DNA of 64,000 bases from Natrinema thermotolerans DSM 11552. GTDB lineage: Archaea; Halobacteriota; Halobacteria; Halobacteriales; Natrialbaceae. Made by a program: the position numbers and the translations under genes. Within the stretch, counting starts at the first letter, position 1. Each line of letters begins with the position of its first letter. Below the pieces are notes generated by a model that was not told where the DNA came from, ran no database searches, and saw nothing but the letters and a program-made list of their open reading frames with translations. Shown piece by piece: positions 52,280-60,522 of the stretch. The stretch is taken from the NCBI GenBank assembly GCA_000337115.1, contig AOIR01000059.1, positions 256,960 through 320,959 of the forward strand, in the 5' to 3' direction.

Positions 52280-52729
52280 TCAGTCGGCGCGGGAGTGGGC
52301 CGTTCCGGTCCGCTCTCGGGACCGCTCGAGGAGTCGGCCGGCGTGAAAGGCGACCGAGAAGTCCTGCGGACTGGGCAGGGCACAGGCGAGCCACCCGATC
52401 GCCGCCGCGGCGACGACCGGCGTCTCCGTGGTCAGGTGGCCGGACAGTCCCAGTCCGAAGACGGGCACGGCGAGCAGGGCGGGCGCGAGCGCCGCGAGGC
52501 GGAGTGCCCAGGGCGGTTCGGTACCGGTCGGTCGGGGGTGGACGGCGGCCCACGGCCGTGTCGTGACCAGTGCGACGAGGCCGTCGGCACGACCGGGAAA
52601 GTAGGAGACGGCGTACTCGACGCGTGCGAGCCGCAGAACCGCGGCGTGTGACCATTCGTGGGCGACCAGTCCGACCGCTACCGCGATCGCGAGGGCCGAT
52701 CCAGCAACCACCACGTCCGATCCGATCAT
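52280..52729 (-). CDS. Membrane protein with HExxH-like motif (possible M50-type metalloprotease fold)
   Basis: This is a 149-residue membrane protein with about four hydrophobic segments. The first helix ends in AHEWSHAAVLRL, an HExxH zinc-protease-like motif at the membrane interface, as in site-2 or DUF3267-type proteins. The third ligand (an Asp in NxxPxxPLDGG in S2P) is not obvious; PSPQDFSVAFHAG near the C-terminus could supply one. Protease activity is therefore only possible. An upstream in-frame start would add a charged region and is less likely. Confidence 0.6.
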   Translation of the reverse strand: MIGSDVVVAGSALAIAVAVGLVAHEWSHAAVLRLARVEYAVSYFPGRADGLVALVTTRPWAAVHPRPTGTEPPWALRLAALAPALLAVPVFGLGLSGHLTTETPVVAAAAIGWLACALPSPQDFSVAFHAGRLLERSRERTGTAHSRAD

Positions 52730-52907
52730 GGGGAACGCGCGACACGTCTGCCGCCGGGGACCGGGCGGCGATCGTCTCACGCGATCGGATCGATGGATTC
52801 CCGGTGCAAGGGGGTCCGGCTGTACCAGTTGCCGGCTTAAGGTCACGCCGGGGACCGGTCGTATCCGCCAGGCAAGGATTAAGTATTGGTTCGTGGTAGC
52901 GAGTGCC

Positions 52908-53636
52908 ATGGCCACTGAGACACTCGAGTTCGGTCACGAGGACCGCAAACGGATCTACGAGTACGTCGAGCGACACGGTGCGGTCGATCCCGACGACACG
53001 CGGGAACGGTTGGGGATCGATCCGAGCGGGTTCCGACACCACGTCGCGATCCTCAAACGCGACGGGCGACTCGAGAAAGGCGACGGCAAACTCCGGGTGA
53101 CGATCGACGCCGGTGCCGAGGAGGAGTACGTCTCGGCGGACCTCGAGTTCCACATTCGACCCGCCCGCCAGGAGGACCTGACGGGGATCGTCGGCGCGAT
53201 CCGGCAAGTTGCCGAGGAACGAACCTACATCGAGGCCGAGAGCGTCGCCGACGAGATCGATCACGAGGAGGCCCTGCTCCGCCACAACGAACTCGAGTCG
53301 CGGATGTTCTTCGTCGCCACCGTCGAGGACGACGTCGTCGGCTGGGTCCACCTCTATGCGCCCGAAATCGACAAGTTGAGCCACACCGCCGAACTCACCG
53401 TCGGCGTCTTGGAGGAGTACCGTGGCCACGGCATCGGCTCGCATCTCCTCTCCCGGGGGCTCGAGTGGGCCGGTTCGAACGGCTACGAGAAGCTCTACCA
53501 GAGCGTTCCCTCGACCAACGAGGGGGCGATCGCCTTCCTCGAGGGTCACGGCTGGGAGACGGAAGCCGTCCGCGAGGACCACTACAAACTCAACGGCCAC
53601 TACGTCGACGAGGTAATGATGGCTGTCGAACTCTGA
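52908..53636 (+). CDS. GNAT acetyltransferase with N-terminal winged-helix-like domain (paralogue)
   Basis: This is a 242-residue protein. The N-terminal winged-helix-like part (RKRIYEYVERHGAVDPDDTR) and the GNAT domain with VLEEYRGHGIGSHLLSRGLE match the gene at 33334-34065 along their whole length, down to the C-terminal YVDEVMMAVEL. It probably acetylates a protein or small molecule. A TTAAGTA box near 52880 precedes the ATG by about 28 bases. It diverges from the membrane HExxH gene. Confidence 0.88.
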   Translation: MATETLEFGHEDRKRIYEYVERHGAVDPDDTRERLGIDPSGFRHHVAILKRDGRLEKGDGKLRVTIDAGAEEEYVSADLEFHIRPARQEDLTGIVGAIRQVAEERTYIEAESVADEIDHEEALLRHNELESRMFFVATVEDDVVGWVHLYAPEIDKLSHTAELTVGVLEEYRGHGIGSHLLSRGLEWAGSNGYEKLYQSVPSTNEGAIAFLEGHGWETEAVREDHYKLNGHYVDEVMMAVEL

Positions 53637-53839
53637 GTTGACAGCCCGATTTATCTGACCGCCCCCGAAACGGGGTAGAACGCACGACGTGCCCCCCACG
53701 CGGTTCGAGTACGGGGGACGAGGGGAATCGACCGCCGTACGCGACGTGTCCGCCGCTTCCGCCGGCCCGACCGACGCGAGCGACCGCCGAGGTCGGTCGA
53801 ATCGAAAGACAATTCCTCCGGACGGCGCTATCGGGAGGC

Positions 53840-55018
53840 ATGCTTTCGATCGCGCTTGCCGGGAAACCGAACGCCGGCAAGTCCACGTTCTACACCGCGG
53901 CGACGATGGCGGAGGTCGACGTCGCCAACTATCCGTTCACGACGATCGACGCCAACCGCGGGGTGAGCTACGTCCGGACCGAGTGTCCCTGCCTCGAGCG
54001 CGAGGACCGTTGTAACGCCGAGAACTGCGAGGACGGCAAGCGCTACGTGCCGATCGAACTGCTGGACGTCGCGGGGCTGGTCCCCGGCGCTCACGAGGGG
54101 AAGGGACTGGGCAATCAGTTCCTCGACGAACTGACGAACGCGGACGTGATCGTCAACGTCGTCGACGCCTCCGGCGGCACCAACGAGAAGGGCGAACCGG
54201 TCGATATCGGCGACCACGACCCGCTCGAGGACATCGACTTCATCGAGGAGGAGATGGACCTCTGGCTGGCCGGCATCGTCGACCGCAACTGGGAGTCCGT
54301 CGAGCGCAAATCACGCTCCCCGGACTTCGACATCGACGACGCCCTGGCGGACATGCTCTCGGGTTTCGGTGCCTCTCCCAAGCAGATCGCGACGGTCCTG
54401 CGGGAACTGGACTATCCCGACGACCCGATCCAGTGGGACGACGACCACCGGGAGGAACTCGCGCGACTGGTCCGCGAGCGAACGAAACCGATCGTCGTCG
54501 CGGCCAACAAGATCGACGTCGCGCCCGAGGAGAACGTCGAGCGCCTGCTCGATCTCGACAAGCCCGTGATCCCGACCACGGCGGAGGGCGAACTCGCCTT
54601 GCGCCGGGCCGCGGACAACGGCCTCGTCGAGTACGACCCCGGCGACGAGACCCTCGAGATTGGCGACGACGTCAGCGACGCTCAGCGGGCGGCCCTGACG
54701 GACCTCGCGGACACCATGGCCGAGTGGGGCGGCACCGGCGTGCAGGCGGCGCTGGACCACGCCGTCTACGACCTGCTCGATCACCTCACCGCCTACCCGG
54801 TCGAGGACGCCTCGAAGTGGTCCGACGGTAGCGGCAACGTCTTACCCGACGCCTTCCTGCTGCCCGAGGGCTCGACGCCGGTCGACCTCGCCTACAGCGT
54901 TCACTCCGACATCGGCGACGGCTACCTGCACGCCGTGAATGCGAAATCGAACCGCGAGATCGGCGAGGAGTACGAACTCGAGGAGGGCGACGTGATCAAG
55001 ATCGTATCTACTAACTGA
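53840..55018 (+). CDS. ychF: Redox-regulated ATPase YchF/OLA1-type
   Basis: This is a 392-residue P-loop ATPase of the Obg-related family. The G1 loop is GKPNAGKSTFYTA, the G3 region is LLDVAGLVPGAHEGKG, and NKIDVA stands where G4 is expected. A coiled-coil insertion and a C-terminal TGS domain (PVDLAYSVHSDIGDGYLHAV) follow. YchF binds ribosomes and hydrolyses ATP; it is nearly universal. It is the last normal-composition gene before the A+T-rich island. Confidence 0.94.
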   Translation: MLSIALAGKPNAGKSTFYTAATMAEVDVANYPFTTIDANRGVSYVRTECPCLEREDRCNAENCEDGKRYVPIELLDVAGLVPGAHEGKGLGNQFLDELTNADVIVNVVDASGGTNEKGEPVDIGDHDPLEDIDFIEEEMDLWLAGIVDRNWESVERKSRSPDFDIDDALADMLSGFGASPKQIATVLRELDYPDDPIQWDDDHREELARLVRERTKPIVVAANKIDVAPEENVERLLDLDKPVIPTTAEGELALRRAADNGLVEYDPGDETLEIGDDVSDAQRAALTDLADTMAEWGGTGVQAALDHAVYDLLDHLTAYPVEDASKWSDGSGNVLPDAFLLPEGSTPVDLAYSVHSDIGDGYLHAVNAKSNREIGEEYELEEGDVIKIVSTN

Positions 55019-55078
55019 CTATATTGTGACAAATAAGACTCTGCGTTTTAGGCGGGCGCGGTGATCAGTACAGGATGG

Positions 55079-55393
55079 CTATTTTTCAACCCGTTCGAGG
55101 ACAACTCCTTCGTCGAAACGACCTCGCTGTTCTGCTTTTTGCGCTCGCTTTTCATTTAACTCGTCGACACTCACACCCTTTCTTTTCCGGATCGCGTGGA
55201 CAACCTCCAAGATATCCGCCAACTCCTCCAAAGAACGTGATTCTCGGTACTCATCTACCTCTTCCTCTAACTTTTCCACTAATCGGTCAGAGTAGTCTTC
55301 GCCGGTAACTCTGCTGGTTACAGGCTTCTCTCCGTTCTGTTTGATAACCACCGGAATCTCGTCTCGGACAAGCTTGTCAAATTCGCGTCCCAT
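55079..55393 (-). CDS. MazG-like nucleotide pyrophosphohydrolase
   Basis: This is a 104-residue protein of the all-alpha NTP pyrophosphatase (MazG/HisE) group. The metal-binding Glu/Asp set is visible in KLEEEVDEYRESRSLEELADILEV. It probably hydrolyses a (modified) nucleoside triphosphate to the monophosphate. It is less G+C-rich than the preceding genes and belongs to the island or its margin. Phage and mobile-element neighbourhoods often carry such genes. Confidence 0.8.
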   Translation of the reverse strand: MGREFDKLVRDEIPVVIKQNGEKPVTSRVTGEDYSDRLVEKLEEEVDEYRESRSLEELADILEVVHAIRKRKGVSVDELNEKRAQKAEQRGRFDEGVVLERVEK

Positions 55394-55500
55394 AAGCAGC
55401 CCCTCAAAGAGTCAGCCGAAAAGGATGACGATGAGCGATCAATACGCACCTGTAGTGACCGCGAAGATCAAAGCAAATCAAGATCGAGTTCATCCGTTGT

Positions 55501-55515
55501 GTACACTGTGTGTAC
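55501..55515. repeat. Perfect inverted repeat in the island
   Basis: GTACAC and GTGTAC flank a TGT spacer. It lies in a gene-free stretch (about 55394-55690) and could be an operator for the MazG-like gene or chance. Confidence 0.35.
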
Positions 55516-56079
55516 TCAGATATGGTAATCAAGATCGTGAGTACAAATTCATAAGCCCGCAAACTGAGAACTAGTTCAAATACCAATAGGACTTATCTCC
55601 ACCAATATTATTTTATTTCCCCCATTATTCAAGATGTATTCTTGAATTTGACACTGATAGATTGAGGTTGAACTGAGCGAAGTTCTGCAAGGAAAGTGGG
55701 AGCAAGCTGTTCGAAGAACTCCACGTCGATGTAACGGGTTCTTCTGCTGTGGAATTTTTGGATAGTGTCCGGACGCGCACACTAGCCTGGCTGATCAGGC
55801 TGGCGTACACTGTTCATGCTTGAGCGCCCTCGTTAGCAGAGCGTCGAGATTCCTGTAAGTGGTTCGGCGGCGTTCGACGCCGAACCACGATTCAGCACTG
55901 GTACCAAGCCTACGCTGATTATCACGAGCAAGACTTCACAGAAGAATCAGACCGTGTTGCAGTTGATGAGAAACAGATTCAACTCGGGAACGAAGAGAAA
56001 ACGTGGCTCTACACTGCGATTGATGTCGATTCGAAAGTCGTGAATGGAACACGACTTTCGAAACATAAGGGCTGCGATC

Positions 56080-56087
56080 CCGCTGAA
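56080..56087 (+). repeat. Target duplication, left copy (CCGCTGAA)
   Basis: This 8-base direct repeat is identical to 57913-57920 and flanks the inner IS6-type element. Eight-base duplications are typical of IS6-family transposition. Confidence 0.85.
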
Positions 56088-56239
56088 GGTCGTGTTTAGT
56101 TTGTAGCATTGTGCCAGACGGCGAAGGCTTGGAGCCACGATTCTGCTGTTGACGGTTTTGCGTGACTAAAGCAATTTGAGAACGAAGAGGTACAACGTTT
56201 TATCTCACAAAAGACACGTTCAGCAGCGTTCCGATTTCC

Positions 56240-56247
56240 ATGTTTCT
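56240..56247 (+). repeat. Target duplication of the ISH1-like element, left copy (ATGTTTCT)
   Basis: These 8 bases are repeated exactly at 57368-57375 on the other side of the element. They are the target duplication, and joining the flanks through one copy restores the IS6-type reading frame. Confidence 0.9.
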
Positions 56248-57367
56248 TGCCTTGTTGAACGCAAGACGGCATCGGGGTGGGGTTGCTGATCTACAATTTC
56301 ACGGCGTTAGAGACGACTTTTCGACCTCAGAAGATGCAGTAGCTGTCAGTCACAGCGATTGCTGATGAGTCAAAACTATGGTACCTTGCTCCGTTGTTCC
56401 GGTGACGACGGCGATGCCTCTCCCGGATACGTCCGGAAAAGGGGAGCAGGCGGCGAGCCCTAACTCGCCGCCTGCGTTAGGTTATGCACGATGCACTTGC
56501 GAGTTAGCTCCCGGAACTGGCCGTGCCAGCTCCGGGAGCGGAGCTTCTCGCCGTCGTCTTGCTTCAACTGCGAGAAGCCGGTTTCACTCATCCAGCGCTG
56601 GTTGTAGTCATCGTTCATTCGTGCGTTGTGGGCCTTCTGCAACGGTGTCTGCTCCCTGTGCTTGATCAACGGTCGCGTTGACTCGGAGCGACACTCCTCA
56701 CGGAGGTCGCTCCACGAGTAGTTCGCGTCAGCAGACAACACACGCAGGTCTTCCGCGTTCCGGCGGAAGACCTGCATCCCGATGTGGCCGTCCCAGGCCT
56801 TCTGCGTCGTAAAATGAACGTCCTTGATCGCCAGTGAGTTCACGTCGATCAAGATCGTTGTCTTCATCGACTGGAATGAGTAGTTCGCTCGGTCGCGGTA
56901 GTGGTAGCTGGTTTGATCGCGCTGGAAGCCACTTGCGTCAATCGCAGCTTCACCACTCCAGCCCGCCTGCTCCGCGCTTCGGCGGAACAGGCGGCGGAGC
57001 TCACGCATCCGATACTTGTCTTCCCACCGGCAGAACGAACTGTAGTGCGGTGCCTCGTCGAGATCGAATACAGCAAGAACACTTGGCATCTCGTTGAGGT
57101 AGTCTTCAGTTTCACGGAGGCTTTTCTCCAGTTCGACGCGGAACAGAATTAATGCGATCTGTGTCCACTTGGCGTACCCGTCCGCGCCGTCCGGCGCGGC
57201 GAGTACGTCCGGATCGTCAACGTGCTGTTTGGCAAGGTCTCGACACATTCGCGCTAGCCGTCTGAGCGATGCCATATCGCCAGACGGCGTCCATTTCCCG
57301 GTTAATCTGACGGAAGATAACCGTAAGAGCGTCTGAGACTGTCGTCATTCGGCGGCAAAACAAGGCA
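56248..57367 (-). mobile_element. ISH1-like IS5-family insertion sequence (innermost layer), intact
   Basis: The element is 1120 bases long, with 9-base perfect terminal inverted repeats (TGCCTTGTT at each end) and 8-base target duplications. ISH1 of Halobacterium is 1118 bases with 8-base duplications, so the size and family fit. It carries one complete transposase gene and is probably the youngest insertion in the nest. Confidence 0.92.
56460..57275 (-). CDS. IS5-family (ISH1-like) transposase
   Basis: This is a 271-residue transposase, near the 270 residues I recall for ISH1. The DDE-type acids are probably Asp in AAIDASGFQRDQ, Asp in VLSADANYSWSD and Glu in WMSETGFSQLK. The open frame is intact from ATG to stop, within an element with perfect ends, so it may still be active. 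It catalyses cut-and-paste or copy-paste movement of the 1120-base element. It resembles no neighbour gene and has the element's own composition. Confidence 0.92.
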   Translation of the reverse strand: MASLRRLARMCRDLAKQHVDDPDVLAAPDGADGYAKWTQIALILFRVELEKSLRETEDYLNEMPSVLAVFDLDEAPHYSSFCRWEDKYRMRELRRLFRRSAEQAGWSGEAAIDASGFQRDQTSYHYRDRANYSFQSMKTTILIDVNSLAIKDVHFTTQKAWDGHIGMQVFRRNAEDLRVLSADANYSWSDLREECRSESTRPLIKHREQTPLQKAHNARMNDDYNQRWMSETGFSQLKQDDGEKLRSRSWHGQFRELTRKCIVHNLTQAAS

Positions 57368-57375
57368 ATGTTTCT
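57368..57375 (+). repeat. Target duplication of the ISH1-like element, right copy (ATGTTTCT)
   Basis: This is identical to 56240-56247 and, on the minus strand, covers the AGAAACAT that encodes the KH of the interrupted IS6-type transposase. Confidence 0.9.
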
Positions 57376-57912
57376 CGTATCGAAATCGAAGCCCAGATTG
57401 GCGGAGTGCAGTCTGGAGATGTTTTGCTCCATCGACGAGAAACACGGCATCGTTGAGGTCATGTTTCTCAGTGAGTTCGTGCAGGAACCGTTCTGTCAAT
57501 GCAGTCGTAGTCGTCGAATACAGCCGGATGTGGAGTATATTGTTTGTTTCTGGATCGACCGCAGTGTACAGCCAATAGCGATGTTCATCAAGTTGAATCA
57601 CCGTCTCGTCGAGCGGGACGTGATTCGGCTTCTCATTCTCTGCCGGCTGTGGGTCGCACTTGTGAACCCAATCGTAGACTGCCTTCCGACTGCGTTTGAC
57701 ACCAAACTTCTATAATTCTCGAACGGTATTCGAAAGCAAGAGATCAGCAAGATGGAGTCGAATACTGAGCTCCATCAGTTGTTGTGGTGTCCGCTCTCGC
57801 TCCACAAAACTCAAATCGATCCAGCCGCTACACCCGCTGAGGCGGTCGATTTTTGGCATAGGCACCACAAAAATCGTGCCGCCTCACTTTTCACGCTTAA
57901 CGAAACAGCGCC

Positions 57913-57920
57913 CCGCTGAA
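57913..57920 (+). repeat. Target duplication, right copy (CCGCTGAA)
   Basis: This is the match of 56080-56087. Deleting the inner element and one copy rejoins DPAE to RFLEKL in the same frame of the outer transposase relic. Confidence 0.85.
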
Positions 57921-58235
57921 CGGTTCTTAGAGAAGTTGAAAAGAAATACCGTATCCCAGACGCGGTGTTTCTCGTTGATGGTATGGGCTACCTGACTGCC
58001 TTTGCCCGAACTAATCTCGGCGGCGATCTCAACAACACTGACCACAACGTCGTTGAAAAACTCTTTCAGACCTACACGGTGCCAATCGGATCATTCCACG
58101 AAACATGGAACGGCAGTCAGGTTAGTGCCGAGCGCTGCCTGAAGTAGTTAATAATTTAATATTTATAAATTAATTATACTAATAACGGAAAATTCAAGTA
58201 CGAGCGTAAATGTCGTTCTAATGTAGTGTTCCAAC

Positions 58236-59120
58236 ATGCAAGATAAAGACTGTGGTGACGTATTAGGCGATGAAGCTGAAAAGAACAACTTCAAAAAATA
58301 CGGCCGACGTGATGTCTTGAAAACGACTGCTGGGCTAGGAATGCTGACTTTAGCACCCAGTTCAGTCACTGCTGATAACGGTAGTTCAGTTAAAGAGGCA
58401 GGCGTCTCTCACGAATTCAATCAGCTAATTGATGATTGTAAAGTTGACGAAGCCCTAAAGCTGCTTGATGAAAATGGTGTGAATTATACAAAAGTAACCG
58501 AGTCAATTTCAGCTAATACAGAAGGCGTATCTACGCAAGACTTCTATGATAAAGGCTCTAGTAGTGTGACATTCTACACTAATGAATGGGATAAGAGCAA
58601 GAATGAATACGCTATTGGATTAGGTTGGACGGTTGAAGGGTACAGTAACGGTGCTTCTGGTCCAGCTCCGGTTGATGTTCCCGTCCTCGCATTTGAGGAC
58701 GATATTTTTGGGTATGTTGACGATAGTGCGAGAGGAACTGGTAACGTTGAGGACCATGATGGGGGCTCAGAAGTAGATGGGAAACTTTCTATAAAGAGTG
58801 AACCAGGAAATCCACATGAGGATGCTCCTGGAAATTCGTTGATTGCTGAATTTACGGATGATGTGCGTGATTCTAATCTTGACTTCTATCCGGTTGGCCA
58901 AGGTGTTATCCAGATGGTAATCCGTAAACAGAATACTTCATCCAAAGGAATAGTTTCTGGTCTCTACACCCACACGTGGAGTTCTATGAATGTTGGTAAA
59001 CTCCCGATTTTGGATAATCTGAGTATTACTATTCCAGGAACCGGTATTTCAGTATCGGTTCCGTCTGGTGTCGATAAGTGGGAATTACCAAATAGTACTG
59101 ATCGAGATCAAGAAATCTAA
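58236..59120 (+). CDS. Tat-exported protein of unknown function
   Basis: This is a 294-residue protein with low G+C. A twin-arginine signal (KYGRRDVLKTTAGLGMLTLA) ends near residue 47 at SSVTAD. The mature part is acidic and probably beta-rich, with no cysteines and no family I can recognise. A composition unlike the genome, recent insertion sequences nearby and a following small membrane protein suggest it was acquired. Secreted haloarchaeal peptide antibiotics (halocins) are made as Tat precursors, so a halocin-like toxin is one possibility, but I see no direct sequence evidence for it. Confidence 0.75.
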   Translation: MQDKDCGDVLGDEAEKNNFKKYGRRDVLKTTAGLGMLTLAPSSVTADNGSSVKEAGVSHEFNQLIDDCKVDEALKLLDENGVNYTKVTESISANTEGVSTQDFYDKGSSSVTFYTNEWDKSKNEYAIGLGWTVEGYSNGASGPAPVDVPVLAFEDDIFGYVDDSARGTGNVEDHDGGSEVDGKLSIKSEPGNPHEDAPGNSLIAEFTDDVRDSNLDFYPVGQGVIQMVIRKQNTSSKGIVSGLYTHTWSSMNVGKLPILDNLSITIPGTGISVSVPSGVDKWELPNSTDRDQEI

Positions 59121-59186
59121 TTAGAGTGTGCGAATTATAAATCACTAATATATATTTACCCCCACTCCCAACATATACTACATATT

Positions 59187-59408
59187 ATGAAGTACCTGAA
59201 AGAGTCGCTCCTGTTTACTATTGGAATACTACTGATGGCGGTAGTGATTCAATCTACACTATCGACATTAATTAAACAAGCGTCACCAAATACAATTATT
59301 GTGGGTGGTGGAAACGTAGATGCTGTCTTCGCAGCATTTCTTTTCTGTGTTGGCTGTTTTCTTGCCGCACATGCACTATTCCTGGGATTGGATTCTAAAG
59401 ACAATTAG
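59187..59408 (+). CDS. Small two-helix membrane protein
   Basis: This is a 73-residue protein. The first helix is ESLLFTIGILLMAVVIQSTL, a loop TLIKQASPNTIIVGGG follows, and a second helix VDAVFAAFLFCVGCFLAAHA leads to a short acidic tail. It starts 66 bases after the Tat-exported protein in the same direction and shares its low G+C, so the two may form an operon. Membrane proteins of this size often act as immunity factors for secreted toxins, but that is only inference. Confidence 0.65.
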   Translation: MKYLKESLLFTIGILLMAVVIQSTLSTLIKQASPNTIIVGGGNVDAVFAAFLFCVGCFLAAHALFLGLDSKDN

Positions 59409-59927
59409 TGTGGGTGAATATGACCGCAGGCCATTACTAATAGCGCCACCAAGTCCAGAAGTAATAGTTATTGGCTATTTCTGCGAGATGTTCATATTCA
59501 TACATTATTATTTCAGACGGTATCGCATAATCTAGTCATTGTATTTCTCCACCGTTCCGAAATATCAATTTTATAACACCACATCTATCTGCGATTACGG
59601 GTTTCGGTACGATTGCTAGAGACGGCGCATAGCACGGTGGATAATCAATAACGGATATCGGTTTGCTCACCCGGTAGCAACGACGCGAGCATCAAGTTGG
59701 ATCTCATTGTAGCCGTAGTCGACTTGTTTCGGTCGAGAATCCCTGTCTTGGTGAAATTGATGCATAAATTTGTTAAAAAGATGGCGATAATTTACTATCC
59801 ATGTATAATGCTAACATTGAAATCATTCTGTCTCTCAAAGAACTAGCTTTGCTGTGTCGTAACACTGGTAAGCCAAGCACTAGGTAGACATTTTATGGCG
59901 CTATGTGTGGTTAATAATTATATAGTG
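59409..59927. other. A+T-rich non-coding end of the island
   Basis: About 520 bases without a gene I can support. On the minus strand near 59667-59760 a short frame ends QVDYGYNEIQLDARVVATG, which may be a protein relic of unknown family. The switch to high G+C at about 59928 is abrupt. Confidence 0.45.
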
Positions 59928-60149
59928 GGCAAGGCCCTTGCCGGCGACGAGATCGAGGGGACCGGCCAGGCGACGGTCCGAACGGGGAACAAAACGGTCG
60001 ATCTCACACCCTCGGAATCGATCGCCTACGAGGTCGGCGTCCGCGAGCGGTCGTCGATCCTGCGCGGGAACCGCGAGACGGTCACGGTCAAACTCGACTG
60101 GAAGCCACCGAAGCCCGCGGAGGAGACCGAATCGGCCGAAGCGGAGTAG
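59928..60149 (+). pseudogene. 5'-truncated amphi-Trp domain gene
   Basis: From about 59928 the frame reads ALAGDEIEGTGQATVRTGNK, TVDLTPSESIAYEVGVRERS and TVTVKLDWKPPKP, which is the middle and C-terminal part of an amphi-Trp protein. The conserved N-terminal helix is missing. Upstream the same frame runs into A+T-rich island DNA (MALCVVNNYIVGK). The island edge therefore removed the 5' half. It might still be translated from the ATG at 59895, but the product would lack its first helix. A complete paralogue is at 47581. Confidence 0.65.
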
Positions 60150-60259
60150 CGCGCCGACGGACCCGGTTTTTCGGCCGCGCGATATCGACGACGGCACGGA
60201 CTATCGCGATCGCTGTCGGGTAGGGGCGTGCTTTTCTCCGACGGCGACCTACACCCCGC

Positions 60260-60511
60260 ATGACCCCACGTCACACGGGCGTTTCCGAGTCCCGACGCGA
60301 CCGAGCGATGGCGGCACGGTTGGCCACCCTCGAGGAGCGACTCGAGGCGGCCGAACGCCAACAGCGGCTGCTTCGGACCACGGTCGCCGGGCTGGCCCGC
60401 GAGGTCGGCCGCTCGCTGGGCTGTCAGTGCAGTCGCTGTGACGAGAGCTATACGCTGGTCAGGGACGGCTGCATGTACTGTCCTCGCTGTGGCTTCCGGG
60501 AGTCGCTGTAG
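60260..60511 (+). CDS. Small coiled-coil and zinc-ribbon protein
   Basis: This is an 83-residue protein. A helical segment (ARLATLEERLEAAERQQRLL) precedes a C-terminal zinc ribbon with CQCSRC and CMYCPRC. Function unknown. The start is uncertain: ATG at 60260 or at 60308. Confidence 0.6.
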   Translation: MTPRHTGVSESRRDRAMAARLATLEERLEAAERQQRLLRTTVAGLAREVGRSLGCQCSRCDESYTLVRDGCMYCPRCGFRESL

Positions 60512-60522
60512 GGCGCTCGGTC

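Larger units (their letters stand above)
56096..57859 (-). pseudogene. IS6-type transposase, interrupted by an ISH1-like element and one stop codon
   Basis: This gene starts at 57859 (MPKIDRLSGCSGWIDLSFVE). It has an in-frame TAG at codon 50 (57710-57712), then reads KFGVKRSRKAVYDWVH and PLDETVIQLDEHRYWLYTAV, through FLVDGAKHLQTALRQSGLRF, to RYEKH. There the ISH1-like element enters. Beyond it the frame resumes exactly with GNRNAAERVFCEIKRCTSSF and ends WHNATN at 56096. Removing the insert gives 211 residues with the DDE acids (Asp84, Asp143 and Glu171, counting codons). Confidence 0.88.
56088..57912 (-). mobile_element. Inner IS6-type insertion sequence (middle layer), itself interrupted
   Basis: The ends read GGTCGTGTTTAGTT (left) and GGCGCTGTTTCGTT (right, minus strand). 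Ten of the first 14 bases match, as imperfect terminal inverted repeats. The 8-base CCGCTGAA flanks both ends. Without the ISH1-like insert and its target duplication the element is 697 bases, normal for a small IS6 element. It lies inside the older transposase relic. Confidence 0.85.
55690..58147 (+). pseudogene. IS6-like transposase relic (outermost layer of the nest), split by a later insertion
   Basis: The first half (about 55690-56087) reads, across frameshifts, HWYQAYADYHEQDF then DRVAVDEKQIQLG and KTWLYTAIDVDSKVV, ending KGCDPAE. The second half (57913-58147) continues RFLEKL, then in a shifted frame PDAVFLVDGMGYLTAFARTN, with VVEKLFQTYTVPIG and SAERCLK at the end. Together these give the IS6 DDE residues. 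The gene was first broken by an 1825-base insertion at CCGCTGAA. It also carries frameshifts and lacks its normal C-terminus. Confidence 0.8.
55020..59927. mobile_element. A+T-rich foreign island
   Basis: From just after ychF to about 59927 the base composition falls clearly below the rest of the window. The right edge cuts into a typical high-G+C gene. The island holds a MazG-like gene, a nest of three insertion sequences, a Tat-exported protein, a two-TM protein and about 500 bases of non-coding DNA. No integrase, capsid or att repeats are visible, so the way it arrived is not known. Confidence 0.65.

Noticed and set aside
56113..57289. An 11-base direct repeat (GCCAGACGGCG) first taken as target duplication of the ISH1-like element
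   Set aside because: The sequences next to it have no matching inverted ends, and using it does not restore the interrupted reading frame. The ATGTTTCT pair at 56240 and 57368 does both.
55020..59927. Island read as a complete provirus or integrative plasmid
   Set aside because: No integrase, replication gene, capsid gene or flanking direct repeats are visible; only a composition change and IS elements support foreign origin.
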